DNA of 64,000 bases from Paenibacillus rhizophilus (GCF_003854965.1 NZ_RQPI01000001.1:806001-870000), one strand, 5' to 3'. Positions 9,197 through 18,028 are shown, counted from the stretch's first letter. Numbers and translations: made by a program. Notes: generated by a model not told the origin, from the sequence alone.

Positions 9197-9219
9197 CGTG
9201 TAATCCTGTCAAAATATTA

Positions 9220-9250
9220 GGGGCACGCTTACACCGGCGTGCCTCTTTCT
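9220..9250 (+). terminator. Terminator of the alcohol dehydrogenase gene
   Basis: The stem GGGGCACGC...GCGTGCCTC (one G-T pair) is followed by TTTCTT, 23 nt after the stop codon. Confidence 0.7.
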
Positions 9251-9318
9251 TGGTGTAAACTCATACGGCTAGAAATCCGCAATCGGAAGATGGTCATAAT
9301 ACTTCTAGGGAGGTAAAC

Positions 9319-9939
9319 ATGCGAAAAATCTTAAGCTTACTGTTTTGCCTTTGGATTATATTGGCGTTGGCAGCCTGTAGTGGGGCACGTAATGAGTTGA
9401 ATTCCGGGTCTGCTCAATCGGATACTCCCCTCTCGAGTGGTGAACCTATAAAAGCAACGGAGCAGCCGTCCGTAAAACCAACGGAGCAGCCGTCCGTAAT
9501 ACCAACGGAGCAGCCATCCGCGTCACCTACTGAAAACGCAACGGCTGAAACAAGAAATAACGAGACGAAGGAAAACGGCGTGATTTCCATCAATATTACT
9601 GTAGGCAGCAGTACATTTACAGCAACATTAAATGACAACGAAACGGCGAAGGCGCTAGTTGCGAAATTTCCTATGACACTCCAGATGAATGAACATAATG
9701 GGCTGGAGAAGTATTATGATCTGTCGGAGGATCTTCCTGCCGCATTAACGGAGCGCCCTGCAACTATTCATGCCGGTGACATAATGGGCTGGTCAGGAAA
9801 CATTCTGGTGCTTTTCTATGAAACCCACTCCAATTCTAACGGCGGTTATGTACCACTGGGAAGAGTGGACAATCCTTCAAACCTAGCATCTGCTCTTGGT
9901 TCAGGCAATGTACAAGTTACATGGTCACTTGCCGAATGA
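9319..9939 (+). CDS. Lipoprotein with cyclophilin-like domain
   Basis: 206 aa. The signal peptide ends in the lipobox LALAAC (Cys near residue 20), so the protein is probably lipid-anchored on the outer face of the membrane. Residues 45-75 are a low-complexity linker with three imperfect copies of PTEQPSV. The C-terminal ~110 residues resemble the cyclophilin-like beta-barrel domain (ISINITVGSSTFTATLNDNE, HAGDIMGWSGNILVLFYETH). The next gene carries the same domain behind SLH repeats. Peptidyl-prolyl isomerase activity is not shown by any motif I can see, so no enzymatic function is claimed. Confidence 0.8.
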   Translation: MRKILSLLFCLWIILALAACSGARNELNSGSAQSDTPLSSGEPIKATEQPSVKPTEQPSVIPTEQPSASPTENATAETRNNETKENGVISINITVGSSTFTATLNDNETAKALVAKFPMTLQMNEHNGLEKYYDLSEDLPAALTERPATIHAGDIMGWSGNILVLFYETHSNSNGGYVPLGRVDNPSNLASALGSGNVQVTWSLAE

Positions 9940-10025
9940 GTTTGTTCTGTTCATCGGGTACCTTTGTGTCGGTTTTTCTGAAAAGCACGCTGAACTGTTA
10001 GACGAGTAAATCGAGGAGTGATTTC

Positions 10026-11105
10026 ATGAAGAGAAAACAGACATCTCGTTTAATTAGTCTGATGCTGGGAATTGTTTTAATTTTCTGTATGGCTGCCACT
10101 GCTTTCGCGGCAGACTATAATGATGTAGCAGACAGCGTATGGTATCATACCGCCATAGACTATGTGGACGAAAATAACTTGATGGGCGGTACCGGGGGAG
10201 GAAACTTCGAGCCGGAAACACCTATTACCCGCGCAATGCTTGTTACGGTACTGCACCGCATCGAAGGTTCTCCGATAGTGTCAGGTAACGGTGGTTTTTC
10301 CGATGTTCCCGACGGCAGCTACTACACGACAGCCGTAGCTTGGGCTGAAGCAAATCAGATAATTACCGGTGTAAGCGACGGAAGATTTGCACCGTACAGC
10401 CTGATTACCCGTGAGCAATTCGCAACGATCTTGTATCGTTACGCCGGGGCGAAGAGCTATGACACCTCCGCTTATGTAACATTAGATGGTTATACCGACG
10501 CATCGCAGGTCAGCCCCTATGCGGAAACTGCCATGCACTGGATGGTGGGCACCCAGAACATGCAGGGCAGTGGCGGCAGGCTGTTGCCCATTGGCTCTAC
10601 CACTCGCGCCCAGGCTGCTGCAATGCTTATGCGCTTTATGGAAAGCATAGCGAAAGGAGAATCTGCAGAACCGACTGTTCCTCCACAGCCCACAGAACCT
10701 GAACGCCCAGCTCCAAGTGTTCCTGCACTACCCGAGGGGGAGGAAATGATTACCATGAATATCAAGGTTGGTAATACTTCTTTCACTGCAAAACTGTATG
10801 ATAATGAAACAACAAGGGCATTGATTGAACAGCTGCCGATGACAGTCAATATGTCAGAACTGAATGGTCGGGAAAAACACTATCATTTCCCTAATGATCT
10901 ACCTGTTGGATCAACAGAAAAGCCGGCAACAATCCATGCAGGCGATATCATGCTATGGTCCTCCAACACCCTGGTACTTTTCTATACTACATTTTCCAAT
11001 TCATACGGTGGTTACGTTAAGATCGGATATATAGAGGACATCTCCGGTCTTACATCGGCACTTGGGACTGGGAGCGTTCAGGTGACATTTTCCATTAATG
11101 ACTAA
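10026..11105 (+). CDS. S-layer homology protein with C-terminal cyclophilin-like domain
   Basis: 359 aa with a signal peptide ending near AFAADYND. Three SLH repeats cover roughly residues 30-205; each has the F/Y-xD-V and ITRxxxATxLxR signatures (ITRAMLVTVLHR, ITREQFATILYR, TTRAQAAAMLMR). A Pro/Glu-rich linker follows, then a cyclophilin-like domain (MNIKVGNTSFTAKLYDNE, HAGDIMLWSSNTLVLFY) that is a clear paralogue of the domain in the upstream lipoprotein. SLH domains usually bind pyruvylated secondary cell-wall polymer, so the protein is predicted at the cell wall. The two genes therefore display one domain on the membrane and on the wall. The function is unknown. Confidence 0.88.
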   Translation: MKRKQTSRLISLMLGIVLIFCMAATAFAADYNDVADSVWYHTAIDYVDENNLMGGTGGGNFEPETPITRAMLVTVLHRIEGSPIVSGNGGFSDVPDGSYYTTAVAWAEANQIITGVSDGRFAPYSLITREQFATILYRYAGAKSYDTSAYVTLDGYTDASQVSPYAETAMHWMVGTQNMQGSGGRLLPIGSTTRAQAAAMLMRFMESIAKGESAEPTVPPQPTEPERPAPSVPALPEGEEMITMNIKVGNTSFTAKLYDNETTRALIEQLPMTVNMSELNGREKHYHFPNDLPVGSTEKPATIHAGDIMLWSSNTLVLFYTTFSNSYGGYVKIGYIEDISGLTSALGTGSVQVTFSIND

Positions 11106-11170
11106 TGAGAAGCTTAGATTTGGTTACACCACACGTTGTATTCATGTGTAAGGGTAGTGTAGCGTAATTA

Positions 11171-11215
11171 AAAAAGCGTAATTTCTCAATTTAATGCTGA
11201 GAAATTACGCTTTTT
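11171..11215. terminator. Bidirectional terminator between the SLH gene and the SDR gene
   Basis: A perfect 18-bp stem, AAAAAGCGTAATTTCTCA paired with its complement across a 9-nt loop. It lies between convergent genes, with A and T tracts on either side, so it can act in both directions. Confidence 0.9.
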
Positions 11216-11250
11216 GTTACTACATATATGCGCCCGATTATTACTAATAA

Positions 11251-11958
11251 TTACCAAGGGATTTGTTTTCCATCTCTAAAGAACTTTCCGGAAGGTCCTT
11301 CAGGTCCTATCGTCGCTAACCAAAGGATAGACTCAGCAGCTTGCTTAGGAGTTCTTGGAGCCGATGGTCCACCCATATCTGAACTTACCCATCCCGGATC
11401 AACCGCGTTTATTTTTATATCACCCTTGATTTCTGCAGCTACCAATCGTGTCAATCCATTTAGGGCAAGTTTAGACAACTTATAAGCGCCTACGCCTTGA
11501 TATGACATTTCGCTCATCGCTCCATATTCGGAGGAAACATTAATAATTCTCCCATAGCCTTGTTTTTCCATGAGGGAAATAAAAGAACGAATCACATGGT
11601 AAGCGCCGAAGAAATTAGTTGCCATCGTTCCCTCTAGAATTGAAGGTTCCAGATTCAATAACTTTTCATTTTCATCCAAATAAACGCCAGCATTATTAAT
11701 CAATACGTCTAATCTTCCATACCGCTCATTTACTGTAATCGCAGATTGGCGGATGCTTTCTTGATTATCTACATCCATCACCATAACCGAAACGTCCAGA
11801 TTTGACTCCTTTAGCTGTTGCACTGCTGCATGCCCCGTCTCTGGATCCCGACTTGTCAAAATGACTCTAAAACCATTCAGAGCCAATTGTTTGACCAGCT
11901 CATACCCAATTCCTCGATTCCCGCCGGTAACAAGGGCAACTTGTTTTTCTTTTGACAT
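11251..11958 (-). CDS. Short-chain dehydrogenase, carbonyl-reductase-like
   Basis: 235 aa. The Rossmann motif is TGGNRGIGYE, with NNAG (INNAGVYLDE), the catalytic Ser in INVSSEYGAM and YKLSK in the YxxxK position. The C-terminal PEGPSGKFFRDGKQIPW is characteristic of the carbonyl reductase-like SDR subfamily and recurs in the GC-rich SDR at 27715. It lies 29 nt downstream of an MFS efflux gene on the same strand, so the two probably form an operon exporting and reducing an unknown carbonyl compound. Substrate and cofactor preference cannot be read from the sequence. Confidence 0.87.
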   Translation of the reverse strand: MSKEKQVALVTGGNRGIGYELVKQLALNGFRVILTSRDPETGHAAVQQLKESNLDVSVMVMDVDNQESIRQSAITVNERYGRLDVLINNAGVYLDENEKLLNLEPSILEGTMATNFFGAYHVIRSFISLMEKQGYGRIINVSSEYGAMSEMSYQGVGAYKLSKLALNGLTRLVAAEIKGDIKINAVDPGWVSSDMGGPSAPRTPKQAAESILWLATIGPEGPSGKFFRDGKQIPW

Positions 11959-11987
11959 TTAAATCCTCCATTTATTTCCTAGTAACC

Positions 11988-13157
11988 TTATCTAGAAAGT
12001 TGTTTTGTAGGAGTATTCATGTAATTCCTTAACATAAGAAAGGCCAAACCTAATACCAACGATAATAATCCCACTAATACAACGTATTGTGTACCTAATT
12101 CTGAAATAAATAATCCACCTACAGCTGTACCAAATGTTGTTCCTAAGTTAACGGACGATAAAAATAATCCATTAGCGAAATCAGGAGCTTCTGGAGCTGC
12201 AGACGTAATCCAATATTGATTAATATTACCTCCTATACCAGCCAATATTCCCCAAACTAAAGTAATGATAGCCATAGGTAAAGTGAATTGTCCGAATAGG
12301 AATAATATGATGTAAACAGCTCCCAATGCAAAAGGAAAAGATACTACAGTCTTGATGGCATTTTTAGTAAGTAACTTCCCAGCCACAATGTTTCCAATAA
12401 TATTTGCTCCTCCGAATATGACTAACATTAAACTGATTGATTGTCCAGAGGCATTCGTAACGGTTTTAAGATACTCAGCAAGAAAACTATACACCCCAAA
12501 TACTGCTGAATTTAGTAAAATGACAGCAACAATGGAAAGCCAAGCAATTGGTTTTTTTAATACCGATAATTGAGTTCCATACGAAAGTCTTTCTTTAACA
12601 GGCATAGAAGGGAAAAATACTAATGTAGCAATAAATACTATAGCGTTCACTATGGCGAAAAATGACATTGATAATTGAAACGAAACCGTACTAGCAAGAA
12701 AACTTGCAATTGGTACACCGAGCACCATACCCGCAGATACTCCAATAAAAACTTTTGAAACAGCTTTTGGAGCTTCTTCCTTGCGAACTGAGTTAGCAGC
12801 CATTGTAAATGCTGCTGAAAAATAGATGGGATGAAAAATGGCTGGAATCACACGCGCAACTATTGCAATGGCATAGTTAGATGTAAATATAGAGCCAATA
12901 TTACCCAGAACAAAAATACCTAGTACGAGTAACATTGCCTTCTTGCGATTCATCCCCGAAAATAATAACGGCATAGTTGGACCAGTAATTGAAACAGTAA
13001 GTGCGAAGAGACTCACCAGCCACCCGGCCTTAGATATACTGATATGAAAGTGATCAGCAATGTAGGGTAATATGCCTATAACCCCCATTTCAGTATTTAT
13101 GATGCCGAAAGCTCCTATGGTCAATATTAATATAAGTAAATTATTTCGCTTAGACAA
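11988..13157 (-). CDS. MFS transporter, DHA1-type efflux (AraJ/YdhP-like)
   Basis: 389 aa with about 12 hydrophobic segments. The N-terminal segment carries the family pattern TEMGVIGILPYIADHFHISI, and the loop after helix 2 is the degenerate motif A region (SGMNRKKAM). It resembles sugar/drug efflux proteins of the AraJ group. The start is TTG, with AGGAG about 10 nt upstream. AT-rich codon use is more marked than in the neighbouring SDR genes. It is followed by an SDR gene in the same orientation; the substrate is unknown. Confidence 0.85.
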   Translation of the reverse strand: MSKRNNLLILILTIGAFGIINTEMGVIGILPYIADHFHISISKAGWLVSLFALTVSITGPTMPLLFSGMNRKKAMLLVLGIFVLGNIGSIFTSNYAIAIVARVIPAIFHPIYFSAAFTMAANSVRKEEAPKAVSKVFIGVSAGMVLGVPIASFLASTVSFQLSMSFFAIVNAIVFIATLVFFPSMPVKERLSYGTQLSVLKKPIAWLSIVAVILLNSAVFGVYSFLAEYLKTVTNASGQSISLMLVIFGGANIIGNIVAGKLLTKNAIKTVVSFPFALGAVYIILFLFGQFTLPMAIITLVWGILAGIGGNINQYWITSAAPEAPDFANGLFLSSVNLGTTFGTAVGGLFISELGTQYVVLVGLLSLVLGLAFLMLRNYMNTPTKQLSR

Positions 13158-13254
13158 AAAAAGCCACTCCTATCTTCAATTATTTATTAGCACTTGAATT
13201 AGTATTGAAAATAACATAAATTGAGCAGGGATTATCCTGAAACTGTCATTAATA

Positions 13255-13290
13255 AATAATTGCCCCTCAACAAGCTACGGGGCAATTATT
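13255..13290 (-). terminator. Terminator of the SDR gene at 13346-14095
   Basis: A perfect 12-bp stem, AATAATTGCCCC...GGGGCAATTATT, lies 55 nt downstream of the minus-strand SDR and before the MFS promoter region. Confidence 0.7.
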
Positions 13291-13345
13291 CATTAGGAGA
13301 TTTGACCTGCAGGACGAATAATTATTTTTTTAATCGCAACATCCA

Positions 13346-14095
13346 TTAGACAACCTGTTTTGTTGGACGAATTATAATTTCGCTTACTGCAACAGTTTCA
13401 GGTGTGCTAATCGCATAAGCTACTGCATCTGCGATATCGCTTGATTTCAAAGAAAGACCTTCTGCACCCTTACTCATAAGATCCTTTACCCATTCTCGAT
13501 TTTCAGGATCATTAATTGTTGTATAAAGTTCAGTACTTACCGCACCTGGTGAAATTATAGTTGAACGAATATTACTTTCTCTTTCTTCCTGGCGTAATCC
13601 CTCCATAATTGCTCTAACTGCAAACTTAGTCCCACAGTATACAGCAGACCCTGGATAAACAACATGTCCAGCTACGGAATCAGTTGAAATAATATGACCG
13701 GACTGTTGCTGCTTCATAATAGGTAATACAGCAGCAATTCCATTAAGCACACCCATAATGTTAATATCTAACATTTGACGCCATTCATCATAGCGAGTTT
13801 CTGAAAGTGGAGCAGTTGGCATGACTCCAGCGTTATTGTAGAGTACATCTACACGTCCATATTTTTCAATTGCCAAATCTATAACTGCTTGAACTTCCTC
13901 TTTATTCGATACGTCGGCAACCGCGTATGAGATTTCAGTGTTGTGTAATGATTCAACAAGAGCTTTTAGACGATCTTCACGACGAGCCGCAATGACTAAT
14001 TTTGCTCCCTCTAGTGCATGTTTCTTGGTAGTAGCTTCACCAATCCCACTTGACGCACCCATAATAACAACAACTTTATCTTGAATATTTGACAT
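13346..14095 (-). CDS. Short-chain dehydrogenase, SDR (YdfG-like)
   Basis: About 249 aa starting [20 protein letters not shown]. The start at 14095 was chosen because the family begins just before the Rossmann motif; an upstream in-frame extension lacks homology. The [10 protein letters not shown] motif, catalytic Ser in [10 protein letters not shown] and YCGTK (YxxxK) are present. It resembles clan members acting on 3-hydroxy acids or serine-type substrates, but the substrate is not determined. The gene is read from promoter module C about 105 nt upstream, linking it to the hydrolase, alcohol dehydrogenase and cytochrome P460 genes. Confidence 0.87.
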   Translation of the reverse strand: MSNIQDKVVVIMGASSGIGEATTKKHALEGAKLVIAARREDRLKALVESLHNTEISYAVADVSNKEEVQAVIDLAIEKYGRVDVLYNNAGVMPTAPLSETRYDEWRQMLDINIMGVLNGIAAVLPIMKQQQSGHIISTDSVAGHVVYPGSAVYCGTKFAVRAIMEGLRQEERESNIRSTIISPGAVSTELYTTINDPENREWVKDLMSKGAEGLSLKSSDIADAVAYAISTPETVAVSEIIIRPTKQVV

Positions 14096-14179
14096 GCTAA
14101 ACTTCAACCTTTCTTTTTTTGTTTTGAAAACATTTCCTTGTATAATGCCCAACATTGACTTCACTTATGAAAAATCAAT

Positions 14180-14272
14180 ATTGATTGATTAATCGACATC
14201 TGTTAATAATTATAAAAAAAAACAGGATGCCTTCAATGGTTAAATGAACGCATTTTGTTGTTTATTCAACAA
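14180..14272 (-). promoter_or_regulatory. Promoter/operator module, copy C (upstream of SDR)
   Basis: On the minus strand: upstream palindrome TTGTTGAATAAACAAC (14257-14272), then TTTAACCATTGAAG giving -35 TTGAAG (14231-14236), a 16-bp spacer and -10 TATAAT (14209-14214). Downstream is the operator-like GTCGATTAATCAATCAA. It is almost identical to copies A and B through the 25 nt up to the -35. Confidence 0.72.
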
Positions 14273-14372
14273 AAGAATAATAAATATCGATTATCTTTCA
14301 GCAACTGAAATGGAGTTAATACCTTATCCACCTCGTGTAATGGCAGAAAAGGTGGGAATTTGTTAGAGGGGA

Positions 14373-14660
14373 TTGTATAGGGTAAGAAAATCCTTGTGGG
14401 GCAACCGATGAACAAAAAAATATGGGGTTTCGGCTGACAGCCGAAGAGCTGGAGTGGGTCGAGCGACAGGATGAACCCCGTATCCCATACCCCCCCTGAA
14501 CCGCCGAATCGGCTCCATTGATGAATTGCAGGGTGGGGTGTCGGGTTGGGAAAACGAACGCAATAGGGCTCCGAATTTAATGTAGCCGCAGCAGAATAGA
14601 GCGGATCACGTCCATCATAGTCAGGTGGGGCTATTTGAACAGGGCTACATCGGTCGGAAA
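14373..14660. other. GC-richer segment without a supportable gene
   Basis: This stretch between the SDR promoter and tetR is clearly richer in G and C than its AT-rich surroundings. It has long open frames on the minus strand, but these give no recognisable domain and no ribosome site, so I do not call a gene. It contains runs such as CCCCCCC and short inverted repeats (TTTCGGCTGACAGCCGAAG). It could be a decayed mobile element or an interspersed repeat; a genome-wide self-comparison would settle that. Confidence 0.35.
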
Positions 14661-14690
14661 CTTTATTATTTCTAAATGGAGTTACTTGAT

Positions 14691-15233
14691 TTATACTAAT
14701 CTTTCCAATAACTCTCCAACTTTTTCTGCCATATCGCGAGGCGGATAAGGCATTCCATTCTTTAACCACCATTCAACTACCCCTACGTATGCATTAGCAA
14801 CAAATTCAACAACTATATCTTCATTTTGACCAGCATTTTTTCCTTGTGTGATGTCCACATCTTTCCTGAATTCTTCGATATTAAACTGAAGGAAGCGACT
14901 ACGAAAATAAGAAGCTCCTTCACTCGCTAACATCGTCGAAAAGAATAAAAAATTATTCTCAAAGTATTCCATACAGTGTACAGTCGATTCTAAAAAATCC
15001 ATTTCAGCTGCCGATTCGCAAAAATCACTCATATTGTATATATGTTCTTCCATGATCTTATCTAATAGGTCGAATTTATCCAGGTAATGAAGATAAATGG
15101 TTCCTCGGTTCACATTTGCCCTGTCCGAAATATCTTGAATGGTAATGTTATCAAAACTTTTTTCAGTCATCAGTTCAATAAGAGCCTTCTTAATGGCTTC
15201 TTGGCTTTTGGCTACTCTTCGATCAACTTTCAT
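14691..15233 (-). CDS. TetR-family repressor, candidate regulator of the promoter-module regulon
   Basis: 180 aa starting MKVDRRVAKSQEAIKKALIE. The HTH is ITIQDISDRANVNRGTIYLHY (residues ~30-50), followed by an alpha-helical ligand domain ending in VVEWWLKNGMPYPPRDM, a C-terminal pattern of the YfiR/AcrR-like TetR_C_8 group. The start gives the same length as the paralogue at 23369-23911. On the minus strand, TTGTTG-17-TATAAA forms a promoter whose -35 lies inside the palindrome of module D, so self-repression is likely. It is the only regulator physically next to the repeated modules and the best candidate to bind them. Confidence 0.88.
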   Translation of the reverse strand: MKVDRRVAKSQEAIKKALIELMTEKSFDNITIQDISDRANVNRGTIYLHYLDKFDLLDKIMEEHIYNMSDFCESAAEMDFLESTVHCMEYFENNFLFFSTMLASEGASYFRSRFLQFNIEEFRKDVDITQGKNAGQNEDIVVEFVANAYVGVVEWWLKNGMPYPPRDMAEKVGELLERLV

Positions 15234-15281
15234 TGTTGGGTCACCAGACTTTCTATAGATAATTAATACTTTATATAGATC

Positions 15282-15375
15282 TGTTGAGTAATCAACAAAT
15301 CGTGTTCTTATAACGATTGAAAGCAGCATGTTTCAATTTTATTAGTATAAACGAATGTTGTTTAATCAATCAATG
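15282..15375. promoter_or_regulatory. Promoter/operator module, copy D (tetR/deaminase divergent region)
   Basis: The palindrome TGTTGAGTAATCAACA (15282-15297) precedes a plus-strand promoter: -35 TTGAAA (15317-15322), 17-bp spacer, -10 TATTAG (15340-15345), then GTTGTTTAATCAATCAA (15357-15373). On the minus strand the same palindrome overlaps the -35 of tetR. One module can thus control tetR and the deaminase remnant. Confidence 0.68.
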
Positions 15376-15595
15376 GTGGTTTTTGTAGAGTAATGCGTAA
15401 GGCTCGTTCTGGACTTATCATTTCCACCTCTTCACTAGCGGATCTCGTCGGATTTGAATACAATACTGAAAAATAAAATAATAGACCGGGAGTGGCATTA
15501 AGCTAAAGGGCAGGTTAAATGAATTATAATTTTTAGAAAAGAGAAAAACTGAAATGTGATAACATCAGATTATCCTATATAAAAGGAGAAAAAGT

Positions 15596-16063
15596 ATGAA
15601 CCAAGACGAGTTTTTTATGAAAGAAGCAATCAGGCTATCTAAACTTGCGGTTGAGCACGGTAACGAACCTTTTGGAGCGATATTGGTTAAAAGCGGGGAA
15701 ATTGTATATTCTAATGAAAACCAGATTTATTCGGCAACCGATCCAACGTTTCATGCAGAAGCAGGGTTGCTGCGGAGATTTTGTGCATAAACGCATATTA
15801 CCGATTTGCGTAAGTACACCTTATATTCAAGCTGCGAGCCTTGTTTTATGTGTTGCGGCGCAATGGTTTGGACAAAGGTTGGGCGATTGGTTTATGGTGC
15901 CAGCGATATAGACCTGTGTAATCTACTGGATGAACAGGGAAGTCATTGCAGTCAAATTGTATTTGAAAATTCTCCCCATAAACCGGATATTTCAGCGGGC
16001 ATATTACGAGAGGAAAGTTTGAGTGTATTGGCCAGCTATTTTCCCCATAACACAAAAGGCTAA
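15596..16063 (+). pseudogene. Nucleoside/guanine deaminase-like protein with an in-frame stop
   Basis: The same frame runs from 15596 to 16063 with one TAA at 15788-15790. Before it the protein has the zinc-ligand motif FHAE (catalytic His-Ala-Glu); after it comes SSCEPCFMC, the PCxxC zinc ligand pair. The whole deaminase catalytic site is thus present but split. Total length would be about 155 aa, normal for the GuaD/TadA-like cytidine deaminase superfamily. A single base change (for example CAA or GAA to TAA) explains it. AAAGGAG lies upstream of the ATG. Without readthrough the product is a 64-aa fragment lacking the second zinc motif. Confidence 0.78.
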
Positions 16064-16175
16064 AAATCATACTTGGTCGGTCATGGTTAAATTGTAATAC
16101 TGCTAGCATTCATTGAACAAACGGGACATAGAAGCAAACAGGATTTATTTTCTATTCGAAATATATTAAAAATTT

Positions 16176-16212
16176 GAACCTGCCGCAGAAAACGGCAGGT
16201 TCTGTTATTTTT
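16176..16212 (+). terminator. Terminator downstream of the deaminase remnant
   Basis: A perfect 10-bp stem, GAACCTGCCG...CGGCAGGTTC, followed by a T-rich tract (TGTTATTTTT). Confidence 0.75.
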
Positions 16213-16322
16213 CAGGAAAATGCAGGATTATACTCACTAGTCTAGGAGTAGCCTGCTATTAACAGGTTAAACCCGCTGTTGAGATAACTCTAAAAATTGA
16301 TAATTAACAATTTTAAATAAAA

Positions 16323-16415
16323 TGTTGAATAAACAACGAATCACATTGATTTAACCATTGTATACATCTAGTTTGTAATTATAAACTTATGTTGATTAAC
16401 GAATAAATGATGGTT
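16323..16415 (+). promoter_or_regulatory. Promoter/operator module, copy E (upstream of cytochrome P460 cluster)
   Basis: The palindrome TGTTGAATAAACAAC (16323-16337) is followed by GATTTAACCATTG. -35 TTGTAT (16358-16363), a 16-bp spacer and -10 TATAAA (16380-16385) come next, then the operator half GTTGATTAAC (16391-16400). The P460 start is about 125 nt beyond the -10. Confidence 0.68.
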
Positions 16416-16511
16416 TTCTTTGTTTTCGAATTAAGTAAGAAAGGGGGATTATTGTTCCATATATTTAAGTAGCCAGGTAGAGACGATAATACCAATTCGG
16501 AGGAATTTAAT

Positions 16512-17303
16512 ATGATTAAAAAACAATTGGCACTTACTGCTTTACTCGCCCTCACCCTCACTGCTTGCAGCAACAATAATAATATGAATATGAATAATAT
16601 GTCTCAGCAAGGGGAGGAGCCCTCGGAGACAGGGTCTAATAATATGTCTCAGCAAGAGGAGAGTACCCCGGGTGCTGAGTCTGGAGAATACGCTGAAATT
16701 GGATCTGGGGCTAACCTTGTGAAATTCCCTGACCTTAAAGATGCGATCGTGTTTACGACCTATGATAGAGGAGATATTCATGAAAACATCTATGTAAATA
16801 ACAGAGAAGCTATTGAAGCCGTGCAGAACGGAGAGGAGCTTCCGAGCGGCACGGTTATCACTCTCGAAGGCTATAAAGATGGAGAGCTTGAACAATATTT
16901 AGTGATGGAAAAACGCAAAGGATGGGGTTCCCAGTATTCGCCCGATGAACGTACTGGGGAATGGGAATTCCAGCATTTCACTCCTGACAGAGAAGTGGCT
17001 GATGATAATATAGGCCGCTGCTTTTCCTGCCACGCTAATCAGGAAAGAGACCAATATTCGTTTTCACTAGATGACATGAAAGAGTTTGATCTAGGATCGG
17101 TTCCACAATCCAACAATAGCAGTACAGGAAACCAAGTCGCAGCCATCCCTACAGAGGACTGGGAGATAACTGAAATACCTGCTCATGCGAATCTATCTAA
17201 GGATGTAGTCCTTGCAGGAAGTAGGTCAATAGGGGAAGAGGAAAAAGCGGGATTACTTCAAGATGTACTTTTAACCATGTACTTAAATCAATATAAAAAT
17301 TAA
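16512..17303 (+). CDS. Cytochrome P460-family lipoprotein
   Basis: 263 aa. The signal peptide ends in the lipobox LTLTAC (Cys ~20), followed by an Asn/Met/Gln-rich linker with two copies of NNMSQQ. The central domain (YDRGDIHENIYVN, PSGTVITLEGYKD, RKGWGSQY) and the single haem c motif CFSCH near residue 175 match the cytochrome P460 family. Those cytochromes oxidise hydroxylamine or bind NO, and carry a Lys-haem crosslink in characterised members; which Lys would do so here is not certain. It is membrane-anchored outside the cell. The following genes encode a membrane cytochrome candidate and the machinery to attach haem c, which fits this gene as the client. Confidence 0.85.
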   Translation: MIKKQLALTALLALTLTACSNNNNMNMNNMSQQGEEPSETGSNNMSQQEESTPGAESGEYAEIGSGANLVKFPDLKDAIVFTTYDRGDIHENIYVNNREAIEAVQNGEELPSGTVITLEGYKDGELEQYLVMEKRKGWGSQYSPDERTGEWEFQHFTPDREVADDNIGRCFSCHANQERDQYSFSLDDMKEFDLGSVPQSNNSSTGNQVAAIPTEDWEITEIPAHANLSKDVVLAGSRSIGEEEKAGLLQDVLLTMYLNQYKN

Positions 17304-17334
17304 TTGAATCGCTTAATAGAAAGAGGAGAATGTT

Positions 17335-18015
17335 TTGAGTCGAATGGTGTTAATCAAGCTAATCATTGACCTGGTCATGACAATTCTCATGTTAGTAGAA
17401 ATGGCTTACTATATTACCGGAAATAGAGTGCATGAAAACGTTGGTGTTACTTTATTGGGTTTATTTATCGCTCATATTTTTTTAAATCGCCGGTGGTTTA
17501 GTTCTCTACTTCAGGGAAAACATAACTTTCGGCGGATTCTACAAATCGGACTTAATATACTTTTTCTTGCAGCAATGGCTGTAATGATGGTATCCGGAAT
17601 ACTAATTTCCAGTGATCTATTTCCTTTTATTCCGGTTAAGAATGATATGATCTTCCGGCAAATGCATGTTCAGATGGCCTATTGGGGATTTATCATCATG
17701 GCGGTACACATAGGATTTTCTTGGGGAATGATTCTCAATTCAGTACGGAGAATGACGGGAATCACCGGTATTAGCCGTATTCGCACCATGGGATTACGTA
17801 TTCTTGCGGTGTTGATTGTATTTTACGGGGTGTATGCTTCCTTTGAAAGAGAAATAGGTTCTAAACTAACCATTTATAATCCATTTGGTAGCTGGTCGAA
17901 TGATGATTCTGCCATAAAATTTGTAATCGACTACCTGTCCATCATGGGAATCTATATTTCCGGGACGCACTATGCTTTGAAATTTGTTCAACAACAGGGA
18001 CAAAGACAAATATAG
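17335..18015 (+). CDS. DUF4405-type membrane protein, putative b-type cytochrome
   Basis: 226 aa with about five or six transmembrane helices. Histidines in LFIAHIFLNRRWF, MHVQMAYWGF and VHIGFSWGM occupy the positions expected of haem b ligands in the DUF4405/cytochrome b family. The TTG start has AGAGGAG 6 nt upstream. It begins 31 nt after the P460 gene and its stop overlaps the ribosome site of resB, so the genes are co-transcribed. A role as quinone-linked electron partner of the P460 lipoprotein is inferred from order alone. Confidence 0.78.
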   Translation: MSRMVLIKLIIDLVMTILMLVEMAYYITGNRVHENVGVTLLGLFIAHIFLNRRWFSSLLQGKHNFRRILQIGLNILFLAAMAVMMVSGILISSDLFPFIPVKNDMIFRQMHVQMAYWGFIIMAVHIGFSWGMILNSVRRMTGITGISRIRTMGLRILAVLIVFYGVYASFEREIGSKLTIYNPFGSWSNDDSAIKFVIDYLSIMGIYISGTHYALKFVQQQGQRQI

Positions 18016-18028
18016 GGAGTTTTTAGTA

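Noticed and set aside
14266..14772. 168-codon minus-strand frame covering promoter module C and the tetR 3' end
   Set aside because: It overlaps a real gene and a promoter module, is rich in Pro/Ser/Cys, has no ribosome site and matches no domain I recognise.
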